From Candidatus Nanopelagicales bacterium (lineage in GTDB: Bacteria; Actinomycetota; Actinomycetes; S36-B12), in assembly GCA_030836325.1 (NCBI GenBank), contig JAURQC010000125.1:1-42347 (forward strand): a DNA stretch of 42,347 nt, in the 5' to 3' direction. This document shows, one piece after another, positions 8,635 through 16,806 of the stretch (position 1 is the first letter of the stretch; every line of letters starts with the position of its first letter). Position numbers and translations under genes: made by a program. A model generated the notes under the pieces. The model ran no database searches and was not told where the DNA came from. It was given only the letters and a program-made list of their open reading frames with translations.

Positions 8635-9626
8635 GGTGTCATCGTTCCAGGAGTTGAGCGCCAAGACTCGTTGCCCGCTTCGATAAGCCAGTCAAAGGAT
8701 CCCAAGCCGGCGGGCCAGGAGTCCAAGGACTTAGTGGCGAACACCTCGGATTGGGGGAGCAGTTGTGCTCGCGGTCCCGCGCATGAGTCCAATGCCACGT
8801 GCGCAGTGATGTTGACAGTGCCATCAGGCCGCGCACTCTGTGGGGATCCAGCGAAGAATCCTTTAACGGTCCCGCTGTCCCATATTCCAGCGCGTCGATC
8901 ATCGAGGCGGTGCGCGTAGTCGACTCCTACGGTGAAGCCTTCACGAAGGATGCGGGTCAGTCGACGCCACACTCGATCGCGCGTAAGGCCGATCTCGCGT
9001 CGAGCCATTGGTCGGGTGGGTGGCCACCAGCGCTGCAACCACGCGAATGCGTCTTCGCGGGTCATATCCCCAAGATGGGCTCGTGCGGCGACATCGTGGA
9101 GCGTTGGGCCAACCTCCTCCGAGCCGGTGGTTGGGTCAATCAGCATGACGTGCGCCTCGAGGTGGTCGTCGAGTTCGACCACAGGGCAGGGAATGTCATC
9201 TAGGAACTCGTGAGCGATCACGACACCCGTGAGGTCGCCGTCTGTTCCCGTGATGTCTTCTACCGTCGCATCGACGTGGATCTGCCGCCATTGGATAGCT
9301 GGGGCGAGGTCATCTGGTCGAGGCCGCGTATCGACTCCGATCAACTGGACATCGGTGTCCAGCATTGATGTGAGTTGGCGGAGCAAAGTGCCAGACCCGC
9401 TACCGATGTCCACGACGGCCAAAGGTGAAACACCGGCATGCGTGTTTCGTGCGCCCTCTCGTACGTCCTTCAACAACTGCAGCACTTTCCTAGCGGTATG
9501 TGAGCTAACGCTTACGGGTGTCGCGAAGTGATCCTCGGCTGCGTAACGGCTGTAGAACGCCTCATTGGCCTGTTTCCAGGAGTCGACCCACGGCATGAAC
9601 GCCCGTGCACCGGTCCGATGTGACAT
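8631..9626 (-). CDS. SAM-dependent methyltransferase, MidA/NDUFAF7 (DUF185, COG1565) family
   Basis: The 331-residue product has a class I methyltransferase core: VVDIGSGSGTLLRQL (SAM loop, about residues 71-85), then LIGVDTRPRP, and VIAHEFLDDIP in place of the usual NELLDALP of MidA proteins. The C-terminal part has REGFTVGVDYAHR and GTVNITAHVALD, matching the family's DYG and DIT blocks. Mitochondrial NDUFAF7 dimethylates Arg85 of NDUFS2, a NuoD homologue. Here the next gene, overlapping by 4 bases, is a NuoD-like protein with that arginine. ATG 9626 has TACCGT ending 6 bases upstream on the minus strand, suggesting a leaderless transcript. That it methylates its neighbour is inference. Confidence 0.82.
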   Translation of the reverse strand: MSHRTGARAFMPWVDSWKQANEAFYSRYAAEDHFATPVSVSSHTARKVLQLLKDVREGARNTHAGVSPLAVVDIGSGSGTLLRQLTSMLDTDVQLIGVDTRPRPDDLAPAIQWRQIHVDATVEDITGTDGDLTGVVIAHEFLDDIPCPVVELDDHLEAHVMLIDPTTGSEEVGPTLHDVAARAHLGDMTREDAFAWLQRWWPPTRPMARREIGLTRDRVWRRLTRILREGFTVGVDYAHRLDDRRAGIWDSGTVKGFFAGSPQSARPDGTVNITAHVALDSCAGPRAQLLPQSEVFATKSLDSWPAGLGSFDWLIEAGNESWRSTPGTMTP

Positions 9627-9632
9627 GCCGGC

Positions 9633-9638
9633 ACGGTA
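9633..9638 (-). promoter_or_regulatory. Putative -10 hexamer TACCGT for the midA-like gene
   Basis: Read on the minus strand, TACCGT ends 6 bases before the ATG at 9626. It faces a second hexamer for the rightward gene only 10 bases away, so both promoters share a 36-base divergent gap. Confidence 0.45.
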
Positions 9639-9648
9639 GTGCCACCCC

Positions 9649-9654
9649 TAGGCT
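9649..9654 (+). promoter_or_regulatory. Putative -10 hexamer TAGGCT for the DUF2520 gene
   Basis: TAGGCT ends 8 bases before the GTG at 9663. The same exact hexamer is seen before folE, the cysteine-cluster gene, bS22 and the histidine phosphatase gene. It supports 9663 rather than GTG 9639 as start, since 9639 lies upstream of the hexamer. Confidence 0.5.
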
Positions 9655-9662
9655 TGAGTGTT

Positions 9663-10556
9663 GTGAGCGACGCAGGGCCGTCTCGATTGCGGATCGCCAT
9701 CGTGGGCTGCGGCCGCGTGGGCTCGGTTCTGGGTGCCGCGTGGCACCGCGCCGGTCACCGGATCGTGGGTGTGTCGGCACGTTCGGACACATCCCGACTT
9801 CGGGCGGATGCGCTGCTGCCGGGTGTGCCAGTGGGTGATCCACAACAGATCACCGTGGATGCGGATCTTGTTTTTGTGGCCGTTCCCGATCAAGACTTGC
9901 ATCACATCGTCGATGCACTTGTTCTTGCCGGCGCTATCCGCGCCGGGCAGTTCGTGGTTCATCCCGCGGGTCGTTATGGCCTGGATGTTTTGGAAGGTGC
10001 TGCCCGAGTAGGGGCGATCCCCTTAGCGATTCATCCTGCGTTGCCGCTGACGGGAACGAGCATGGATCTCGATCGACTCACCGGATCAGCGTTCGGAGTC
10101 ACGGCTCCAGACGGCATGCGTACGGTGGCTGAAGCACTCGTGGTGGAACTCGGTGCGGAGCCGGTCTGGGTGCCGGAGGCGGCCCGGGGTAGCTACCACG
10201 CCGCCTTGGCCTTTGCGGCCAACTACTCGATGACCTTGGTGAACACGTCGGTGGGATTACTGCGCGATACCGGAGCGGAATCGCCCGAGAGAATTCTCGG
10301 CCCGTTAGTGCGGGCGAGTGTGGAGACTGCGCTTGAGCGGGGTGATCGCGCGCAGACCGGACCAATCTCGCGAGCCGATGCCGAAACCGTCAGCGAACAT
10401 CTACACCTGCTCGAGGATCAGGCACCACTTGTCGCACAGTCCTATCGTGCGCTGGGCAAGTTGACGGTCGATCGGCTGCTGGATGCCGGTGTCCTTGACG
10501 GCGAGCAGGCATCGCGCGTACTGCGGGCCCTGGAAGAATCGTCGGACCGATCATGA
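9663..10556 (+). CDS. DUF2520 Rossmann-fold protein, possible ketopantoate reductase
   Basis: The 297-residue product has an N-terminal dinucleotide-binding fold with IAIVGCGRVGSVLG (residues about 11-24), VFVAVPDQDLHHIV and HPALPLTG, followed by an all-helical DUF2520 C-terminal domain with YHAALAFAANYSMTLV. It resembles ProC and 6-phosphogluconate-dehydrogenase-fold reductases. The gene overlaps panC by 4 bases (ATGA), as Rv3603c precedes panC in M. tuberculosis. The context suggests NADPH-dependent ketopantoate reduction in pantothenate synthesis, but the sequence does not prove it. GTG 9663 is chosen on the TAGGCT hexamer 8 bases upstream. Confidence 0.8.
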   Translation: MSDAGPSRLRIAIVGCGRVGSVLGAAWHRAGHRIVGVSARSDTSRLRADALLPGVPVGDPQQITVDADLVFVAVPDQDLHHIVDALVLAGAIRAGQFVVHPAGRYGLDVLEGAARVGAIPLAIHPALPLTGTSMDLDRLTGSAFGVTAPDGMRTVAEALVVELGAEPVWVPEAARGSYHAALAFAANYSMTLVNTSVGLLRDTGAESPERILGPLVRASVETALERGDRAQTGPISRADAETVSEHLHLLEDQAPLVAQSYRALGKLTVDRLLDAGVLDGEQASRVLRALEESSDRS

Positions 10557-11383
10557 ACATCACCCGCAACCTCCCCCCCGCAGATCCATCGATGCGTCGA
10601 GCTTTCGTTCCGACGATGGGTGCGCTACACGACGGTCACCGAGAACTCATGCGAGCCGCTCGTGACCAGGTTGGTGATAACGGCGAAGTCGTCGTCAGTG
10701 TCTTCGTCAATCCGACGCAGTTCGCGGCGGGTGAGGATTTTGATGCCTATCCCCGGACGATGGATGCCGATGAAGCCGTATGCCGCCGCGAAGGAGTCGA
10801 CCTTCTGTACGTGCCGACCGTTGAGGATGTGTATGGAACCGGTGAGATGGATGCGCGGGTCAGCGTGGATCCTGGACCGCTCGGGCATGAGCTGGAGGGA
10901 GCATCCCGACCCGACCATTTCCGTGGAGTGTTGAGCGTTGTCGCCCTGCTGTTCAACAAGGTGCAGCCTGCGGTGGCGATCTTTGGAGAGAAGGATTATC
11001 AGCAGTTGGAGCTGATTCGGCGGATGAACGATGATCTCGGTTTCGGGATCGACATCGTCGGTGTGGACACCGTTCGTGATGGCGATGGTCTCGCCCTTAG
11101 TTCGCGCAATACGTATCTGTCACAGGCTGAACGCAGTCAGGCAACGGCGATTCCCCGTGCTCTGTCTGCCGTCCAAGAGTCAGCGCATCTTGGAGTCGAG
11201 TCCGCTCGTGAGGCAGCACTAGTGGTCCTCAACGACGCGGGGGTGACCATCGATTACCTCGAGGTCCGATCGCCCGATTTTGGAACGCCGCCGAGTTTTG
11301 GTGAGGCTCGACTGTTGATTGCGTGTGTGGTGGGAACCACTCGGCTCATCGACAACTGTGCCCTCGAGTTGGGGAAACGCTGA
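10553..11383 (+). CDS. panC: Pantothenate synthetase (pantoate-beta-alanine ligase)
   Basis: PanC joins pantoate and beta-alanine using ATP through a pantoyl adenylate. The 276-residue product has FVPTMGALHDGHRELM (HIGH-type motif, about residues 18-33), SVFVNPTQF, FGEKDYQQL and GLALSSRNTYLS (KMSKS-like region). All are standard for the family. The ATG at 10553 overlaps the upstream stop (ATGA), and nadB begins at its last base (TGATG). panB and panD are not in the window. Confidence 0.95.
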   Translation: MNITRNLPPADPSMRRAFVPTMGALHDGHRELMRAARDQVGDNGEVVVSVFVNPTQFAAGEDFDAYPRTMDADEAVCRREGVDLLYVPTVEDVYGTGEMDARVSVDPGPLGHELEGASRPDHFRGVLSVVALLFNKVQPAVAIFGEKDYQQLELIRRMNDDLGFGIDIVGVDTVRDGDGLALSSRNTYLSQAERSQATAIPRALSAVQESAHLGVESAREAALVVLNDAGVTIDYLEVRSPDFGTPPSFGEARLLIACVVGTTRLIDNCALELGKR

Positions 11384-13050
11384 TGGAGGTGTCCACACGC
11401 ATGCCTGGTCGGCTGGCGGCTCCTGCGCCGGGGTGGACGGCCCACGCTGATGTAGTGGTTGTGGGTTCAGGGGTAGCGGGGCTCACAACGGCGCTTCGAG
11501 TTCGCGCGTTCGGATTCAGTGTGCTGCTCGTGACGAAAGCAACGGTCGACGAAGGCTCGACTCGCTGGGCGCAGGGAGGAATCGCCGCGGCGCTAGCCGA
11601 CGACGATTCGCCCGCTGAGCACATGCAAGACACCCTCGAGGCAGGTGTGGGACTGTGCAACGAGCGGGCGGTCGAGATTCTCGTCAGTGAAGGTCCTGAC
11701 GCCGTTCGGGAATTGATTTCTTGGGGAGCTCGCTTCGACACTGATCCGACAGGCTCCATTGCGTTGACACGTGAAGGTGGCCACCATCGCAACCGCATCG
11801 CGCACGCTGGAGGAGACGCGACGGGAGCTGAAGTCTCCAGGGCCCTAGTCGCTGCCGTGAGCGCCGATCCCGGTATCGAGGTTGTTGAGAACGCACTCGT
11901 GCTCGATCTGATCACCGGTGAAGATGGTCGAACCGCAGGTGTCACCCTGCACGTGATCGGACCGGGTCAGCGGGATGGAGTCGGTGCCGCCCTAGCGCCC
12001 TCGGTGGTCTTGGCCACAGGTGGGTTTGGTCAGGTCTTCGGTCAGACGACCAATCCCTACGTGGCCACCGGTGATGGCGTCGCCCTGGCCCTGCGTGCCG
12101 GTGCTGCAGTCGCCGATCTGGAGTTTGTGCAGTTCCATCCGACAGTCCTGTGGCTCGGGCCCCTCGCGCAGGGCCAGCAGCCTCTGGTCTCGGAGGCGGT
12201 GCGCGGTGAGGGCGCTGTGCTTCTCGACGACGATGGGCAGCGGTTCATGGTCGGGGAGCATCCGATGTCCGATCTTGCTCCCAGGGACGTCGTCGCCAAG
12301 GCCATCATGCGTCGCATGCGTGACAGCGGAGCGGCTCATGTCTGGCTTGATGGTCGCGGCCTCGGTGCCGACACGTGGGTTCAGCGATTCCCCACCATCT
12401 TGCAATCATGTCGTCTGCGGGGCATTGATCCGGTCAGCGATCTCATTCCCGTTTCACCGGCCCAGCACTACGCATCCGGTGGAGTCCTGACGGATCTCGA
12501 TGGTCGTTCGACAATTCCTGGTCTTTACGCTTGCGGAGAAGTGGCGTGCTCGGGTGTCCATGGTGCGAATCGCCTGGCGTCTAACTCACTTCTTGAGGGC
12601 CTTGTGTTCGCGCGGCGAATAGCCGAAGCCATCAAAGATGATCGCGAGGGCCGCGCTGCTCCTGAATTGAGTGAAAAGCCAGCAACGAGCGGCGTGATCG
12701 CAAACGGGGAGCGTCGTTCCTTGCAGCAGGCCATGGATCTGCATGCTGGTGTTCTGCGCAGTTCCGACTCACTAGACCGCGCCGCAGTTTCGCTTGACGC
12801 CAGTTTCGAGCATTCCGAGGGCACTCCTTGCACCGAGGACTGGGAGGCAACCAACCTGGCTACGGTCGCACGGGTGCTTGTGGAGCACGCCCGTCGTCGC
12901 GAAGAGACCCGCGGCTCGCACTGGCGTGAGGACTTTTCGGATGCACGTGATCGCTGGAGAGTTCGTTTGGTGACGACAATGGGTCCGAGCGGAGAACTCC
13001 ACACGATCGAGCGGCCCCCGGAGTGGGTTCCTGGGAAGAAGGAGGACTAG
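11383..13050 (+). CDS. nadB: L-aspartate oxidase
   Basis: NadB oxidises L-aspartate to iminoaspartate, the first step of de novo NAD synthesis. The 555-residue flavoprotein has the FAD dinucleotide fold VVVVGSGVAGLTTALR (about residues 22-38), STRWAQGGIAAAL, HRNRIAHAGGDATG, FVQFHPTVL and the C-terminal HYASGGVLTDL and YACGEVACSGVHGANRLASN. It belongs to the succinate dehydrogenase/fumarate reductase flavoprotein superfamily; the nadC neighbour decides for aspartate oxidase. ATG 11383 overlaps the panC stop; ATG 11401 is an alternative. The quinolinate synthase gene nadA is not in the window. Confidence 0.94.
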   Translation: MEVSTRMPGRLAAPAPGWTAHADVVVVGSGVAGLTTALRVRAFGFSVLLVTKATVDEGSTRWAQGGIAAALADDDSPAEHMQDTLEAGVGLCNERAVEILVSEGPDAVRELISWGARFDTDPTGSIALTREGGHHRNRIAHAGGDATGAEVSRALVAAVSADPGIEVVENALVLDLITGEDGRTAGVTLHVIGPGQRDGVGAALAPSVVLATGGFGQVFGQTTNPYVATGDGVALALRAGAAVADLEFVQFHPTVLWLGPLAQGQQPLVSEAVRGEGAVLLDDDGQRFMVGEHPMSDLAPRDVVAKAIMRRMRDSGAAHVWLDGRGLGADTWVQRFPTILQSCRLRGIDPVSDLIPVSPAQHYASGGVLTDLDGRSTIPGLYACGEVACSGVHGANRLASNSLLEGLVFARRIAEAIKDDREGRAAPELSEKPATSGVIANGERRSLQQAMDLHAGVLRSSDSLDRAAVSLDASFEHSEGTPCTEDWEATNLATVARVLVEHARRREETRGSHWREDFSDARDRWRVRLVTTMGPSGELHTIERPPEWVPGKKED

Positions 13051-13953
13051 TTGCAGTACGCCACGTATCGACTTTCACCACAGACTGCAACGCTGCTCGC
13101 CGATGCCGGCCTGCGTCCGCTTGATATCGAGTCGTTGGCCTTTCGCGTCTTGGAAGAGGACATCGATGAGGGTGTGGATGTCACCACGGTGGCCACTGTT
13201 CCCGTTGAGCAGCGTGGACGCTTGGCCTTTGTCGCGCGTGCCGGCGGCGTGATCGCTGGTCAGGTCGTCGCGGCCGCCGTGGTCGACGTCGTGTGCGGGG
13301 ACGATCAAGAGATCGAGTTCCTGGTTGAGGAAGGTGCTCGAGTCGAACCCGGGACTGAAGTCATGGCCATCAGGTCCACCACCCACAACCTTTTGCGTGC
13401 CGAGCGGCCGGCCTTGAATCTGCTTGGTCACCTAAGTGGCATCGCAACCGCGACGGATCAATGGGTGCGAGCGATTGCGGGCACCAGTGCTCGGATACGC
13501 GATACCCGCAAGACGAGTCCAGGACTACGCGCGGTGGAGAAGTACGCGGTGCGAACTGGAGGTGGCGTCAACCATCGAATGAGTCTTGCTGATGCAGCTC
13601 TGGTCAAGGACAACCATGTCGAGGCCGCCGGGGGTGTCGAAGCGGCCTTCCGCGCTGTACGGGAAGCCTTTCCTGATGTCCCGGTCGAGGTTGAAGTCGA
13701 CACCCTCGAGCAACTTGACGACGTTCTCGCCGCTGGAGCAGATCTCGTTCTCCTAGACAACTTCACGTTGGCTCAGATGTCCGAGGCTGTGCGCCGCACA
13801 GCCGGGCGCGCACGGCTAGAAGCTTCCGGTGGTTTGACACTTGACCAGGCGCCCGCCGTTGCGGCAACGGGGGTCGACTACCTTGCGGTTGGTGCGCTGA
13901 CGCACTCGGCGCCCGTCCTCGATATCGGTGCGGACCTCGCGGTCCTCGACTAG
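13051..13953 (+). CDS. nadC: Nicotinate-nucleotide pyrophosphorylase (quinolinate phosphoribosyltransferase)
   Basis: NadC converts quinolinate and PRPP to nicotinate mononucleotide. The 300-residue product shows DIDEGVDVTTVATV, ERPALNLLGHLSGIAT, RDTRKTSPGLRAVEKYAVRTGGG, DAALVKDNH and a C-terminal ASGGL and VGALTHS phosphate-binding region. It starts with TTG at 13051, directly after the nadB stop, preceded by a strong AAGGAGG at 13039-13045 with a 5-base spacer; that Shine-Dalgarno decides the unusual start. Co-transcription with nadB is clear. Confidence 0.94.
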   Translation: MQYATYRLSPQTATLLADAGLRPLDIESLAFRVLEEDIDEGVDVTTVATVPVEQRGRLAFVARAGGVIAGQVVAAAVVDVVCGDDQEIEFLVEEGARVEPGTEVMAIRSTTHNLLRAERPALNLLGHLSGIATATDQWVRAIAGTSARIRDTRKTSPGLRAVEKYAVRTGGGVNHRMSLADAALVKDNHVEAAGGVEAAFRAVREAFPDVPVEVEVDTLEQLDDVLAAGADLVLLDNFTLAQMSEAVRRTAGRARLEASGGLTLDQAPAVAATGVDYLAVGALTHSAPVLDIGADLAVLD

Positions 13954-13961
13954 GAGTTTCC

Positions 13962-14720
13962 ATGCTGTTAGCCATCGACGTCGGTAACACCAACACAGTC
14001 CTAGGCCTATTCGACGGCGAAAATCTCGTGAATTCCTGGCGGATCACCACGCATGCGAGGGCGACCGGTGACGAGATGGCGCTCACCTACCGTGGGCTAC
14101 TCGAGTCGCAGCCGGAAGTGACGGGCCTGGCTTTATGCAGCACTGTGCCGAGCATCTTGCACGAATTGCGCCCGATGCTCTCTACTTTTTTTCGTGACAT
14201 CCCGGTTGTGATCGTCGAGCCGGGAACCAAAACCGGTGTTCCCATTCTCACGGACAATCCGAAGGAGGTTGGGGCGGATCGCATCGTCAATACCCTCGCC
14301 GCGCATCAACAATTCGGTGGCCCGTGCATCGTCGTGGATTTCGGCACCTCGACGAACCTAGACGTCGTCTCGGCCCACGGTGAGTTCCTCGGTGGGGCGC
14401 TCGCGCCGGGAATCGATATCTCCCTGGAAGCGCTGTCCAATCGTGCGGCTCAACTACGTAAGGTCGAAGTGGTCCGACCCCGATCACCCATAGGTAAGAA
14501 CACTGTTGAGGCACTTCAGTCCGGGGCCGTCTTCGGCTTCGCTGGGCAGGTGGATGGCCTAGTGGATCGGATAATCGAGGAGACGGGGCCGGTCACGGCA
14601 GTCGTGGCTACAGGTGGTCTGGCTTCAGTAGTGATCGGTGAATCCGAGACGATCACCCATCACGATCCGAATCTCACGCTCACTGGTCTCCGGTTGGTTT
14701 TTGAGCGCAACACGAACTAG
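13962..14720 (+). CDS. coaX: Type III pantothenate kinase
   Basis: CoaX phosphorylates pantothenate in the first step of CoA synthesis and resists feedback by CoA. The 252-residue ASKHA-fold protein has the N-terminal [14 protein letters not shown] phosphate loop, [36 protein letters not shown] and a late [16 protein letters not shown] at 13951-13956, with part in the nadC stop, serves as Shine-Dalgarno for ATG 13962. It closes the panC-nadB-nadC-coaX cofactor operon, an order shared with Streptomyces (from memory). Confidence 0.94.
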   Translation: MLLAIDVGNTNTVLGLFDGENLVNSWRITTHARATGDEMALTYRGLLESQPEVTGLALCSTVPSILHELRPMLSTFFRDIPVVIVEPGTKTGVPILTDNPKEVGADRIVNTLAAHQQFGGPCIVVDFGTSTNLDVVSAHGEFLGGALAPGIDISLEALSNRAAQLRKVEVVRPRSPIGKNTVEALQSGAVFGFAGQVDGLVDRIIEETGPVTAVVATGGLASVVIGESETITHHDPNLTLTGLRLVFERNTN

Positions 14721-14791
14721 CAGCGACGCCCGGGCCAAGCGACATCCAGAGACGGTGACGCCGGGCCGAAAGTTCTACGCGGGGGATCCAA

Positions 14792-14797
14792 TAGCCT
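14792..14797 (+). promoter_or_regulatory. Putative -10 hexamer TAGCCT for leaderless lysS
   Basis: TAGCCT ends 8 bases before GTG 14806 and fits TANNNT. The 85 bases between the coaX stop and this GTG hold no other visible feature. If the hexamer is real, longer in-frame starts at GTG 14755 and TTG 14797 are excluded. Confidence 0.35.
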
Positions 14798-14805
14798 TGC
14801 CCACC

Positions 14806-16302
14806 GTGGAGAGCACCGAGATCGAGGACGACCTTCCGGAGCAAATGCGGATTCGTCGCGCCAAACGTGAGGAACTCCAGCGGCGCGGTATGGACCCGTA
14901 CCCGGTGCAGCTGCCCATCACCCACGACATCGCCGAGGTTCGAGACGCGCACGGAGATCTGGAGACGGACACCTCCTCAGGAGAGTTCGTTGGGATTGTC
15001 GGGCGGGTCATCTTTTCCCGTAATACGGGCAAGTTGTGCTTCGCGACACTTCGAGCCGGTGACGGCATTGAGATTCAGGCAATGTTGTCCCTAGACAAGG
15101 TGGGTCAAGAAGCACTAGACGCGTGGAAGGAACTTGTCGACCTCGGTGATCAGGTGTTCGTCCACGGTGAGGTGATCACCTCGAGGAGAGGTGAACTCTC
15201 GGTGCTCGCCGACGCATGGCGGATGGCGTCGAAATCTCTGCGACCGCTACCTGTGGCACATAAGCCGCTTAGCGAGGAAGCGCGGGTGCGTCAGCGTTAC
15301 GTCGACCTCATCGTTCGGCCGGAGGCAGCCCGTATCGCCCGTTTGCGTGTAGACGCGGTCGCAGCGCTCCGACGTGATCTCACCGATCGAGGGTTCCTTG
15401 AGATCGAGACTCCGATGCTGCAGACCCAGCACGGTGGCGCTGCTGCTCGTCCGTTCACTACGCACTCGAATGCACTGGATGTGGATTTGTTCCTGCGGAT
15501 CGCCCCCGAACTGTTCTTGAAGCGGGCGGTAGTGGGTGGCTTGGAGCAGGTGTTCGAGATCAATCGTAACTTCCGCAACGAGGGCGTGGACTCTAGCCAC
15601 TCACCGGAGTTCGCGATGCTCGAGTTCTACCAGGCGTACGCGGATTACCAGACCATGGCGACGATCACACGCGAACTCATCCAGGGCGTGGCTCGTCACG
15701 TCAGTGGAAGCGAGCGCGTCACCCGTGTCGACGGCTCGGAGATCGATCTGTCGGGGGAGTGGTCCAGCATCGATCTCTACGACAGCATCTCGGCTGCCGT
15801 GGGAGTGGACATCTCCCCACAGACCCCAAAACATGATTTGGAAAAACTTTGCGACGACGCGGGCATCTCCGTGGCACCCACCTGGCTTGCAGGCAAGCTC
15901 GTCGAGGAATTGTTTGAGCACCATGTTCTGCCTTCACTAGAGCTACCCACGTTCGTCATGGACTATCCGCTTGACACCTCACCGTTGGTCCGGGCCCATC
16001 GAGACAAGTCCGGTGTAGTCGAGAAATGGGATCTCTATGTCGGAGGTGTTGAACAAGCAACCGGCTACTCCGAACTCGTCGATCCAGTGGTCCAACGCGA
16101 ACGGCTCACCGAACAGGCAGCGCTCGCGGCCAAGGGCGATGACGAGGCTATGCGAATCGACGAGGATTTCCTGCGAGCCCTCGAGCACGGCATGCCACCG
16201 TGCGGCGGTGTCGGCATGGGCATCGACCGTCTCCTGATGAACCTCACCGGCTACGGCATCCGCGAAACCATCCTCTTCCCGCTGGTAAAGCCGGAGCGCT
16301 AA
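14806..16302 (+). CDS. lysS: Lysyl-tRNA synthetase, class II
   Basis: LysS charges tRNA-Lys. The product of about 498 residues has an N-terminal helical lead [16 protein letters not shown], an OB-fold anticodon domain ([20 protein letters not shown]), class II motif 1 ([12 protein letters not shown]), motif 2 ([20 protein letters not shown]) and motif 3 ([15 protein letters not shown]). Length and order are typical of LysRS-II. The start is uncertain: GTG 14806 is preferred because of the TAGCCT hexamer; TTG 14797 (GGGGGA 10 bases upstream) and GTG 14755 also fit. lysS after coaX matches the actinobacterial order. Confidence 0.94.
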   Translation: MESTEIEDDLPEQMRIRRAKREELQRRGMDPYPVQLPITHDIAEVRDAHGDLETDTSSGEFVGIVGRVIFSRNTGKLCFATLRAGDGIEIQAMLSLDKVGQEALDAWKELVDLGDQVFVHGEVITSRRGELSVLADAWRMASKSLRPLPVAHKPLSEEARVRQRYVDLIVRPEAARIARLRVDAVAALRRDLTDRGFLEIETPMLQTQHGGAAARPFTTHSNALDVDLFLRIAPELFLKRAVVGGLEQVFEINRNFRNEGVDSSHSPEFAMLEFYQAYADYQTMATITRELIQGVARHVSGSERVTRVDGSEIDLSGEWSSIDLYDSISAAVGVDISPQTPKHDLEKLCDDAGISVAPTWLAGKLVEELFEHHVLPSLELPTFVMDYPLDTSPLVRAHRDKSGVVEKWDLYVGGVEQATGYSELVDPVVQRERLTEQAALAAKGDDEAMRIDEDFLRALEHGMPPCGGVGMGIDRLLMNLTGYGIRETILFPLVKPER

Positions 16303-16806
16303 GTGAACTCGCCCGTTGTTCGCTCAGCCCGCACGCAAGACGTTCGTGCCATCCGGACGTTGATCGACGAATATTCCGGCGACGGACACCTGCTGGCTAA
16401 GGCGGCCGTCACGCTGTTTGAGGACATCCAGGAGTTCGTCGTCGTTGAGGTCGATGGCAGTGTTGTGGGTTGCGGTGCGCTGCACGTTATGTGGGAGGAC
16501 CTTGCTGAGGTCCGCACGCTCGCGGTAGCGGGGACCCACCTGCGGCACGGCATCGGCTCGATGATCGTGACCGAGCTCGTCGCGCGAGCGCGTGGTGTTG
16601 GTGTTCGACGCCTGTTCTGCCTGACCTTCATGGTCGGATTCTTCGCTGAGCACGGCTTCCGTGAGATCGACGAGGCACCTGTCGACCACGACGTCTACGA
16701 ACAGCTGTTGCAGTCGTACGACGAAGGCGTTGCTGAATTCCTCGGACTCGAGCGGGTCAAGCCCAACACATTGGGTAACCACCGCATGCTTCTGGAGCTG
16801 CAGTAA
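16303..16806 (+). CDS. argA: GNAT amino-acid N-acetyltransferase (N-acetylglutamate synthase type, Rv2747-like)
   Basis: The 167-residue product is a single GNAT domain with VVVEVDGSVVGCGALHVMWEDLAEVRTLAV, the acetyl-CoA loop HLRHGIGSMI and the segment LTFMVGFFAEHGF. The C-terminal LERVKPNTLGNHRML closely resembles the M. tuberculosis N-acetylglutamate synthase Rv2747 as I recall it, so it probably performs the first step of arginine synthesis. GTG 16303 follows the lysS stop directly and has GGAG at 16293-16296 as Shine-Dalgarno. It sits where Lsr2 is found between lysS and clpC in mycobacteria. Confidence 0.82.
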   Translation: MNSPVVRSARTQDVRAIRTLIDEYSGDGHLLAKAAVTLFEDIQEFVVVEVDGSVVGCGALHVMWEDLAEVRTLAVAGTHLRHGIGSMIVTELVARARGVGVRRLFCLTFMVGFFAEHGFREIDEAPVDHDVYEQLLQSYDEGVAEFLGLERVKPNTLGNHRMLLELQ

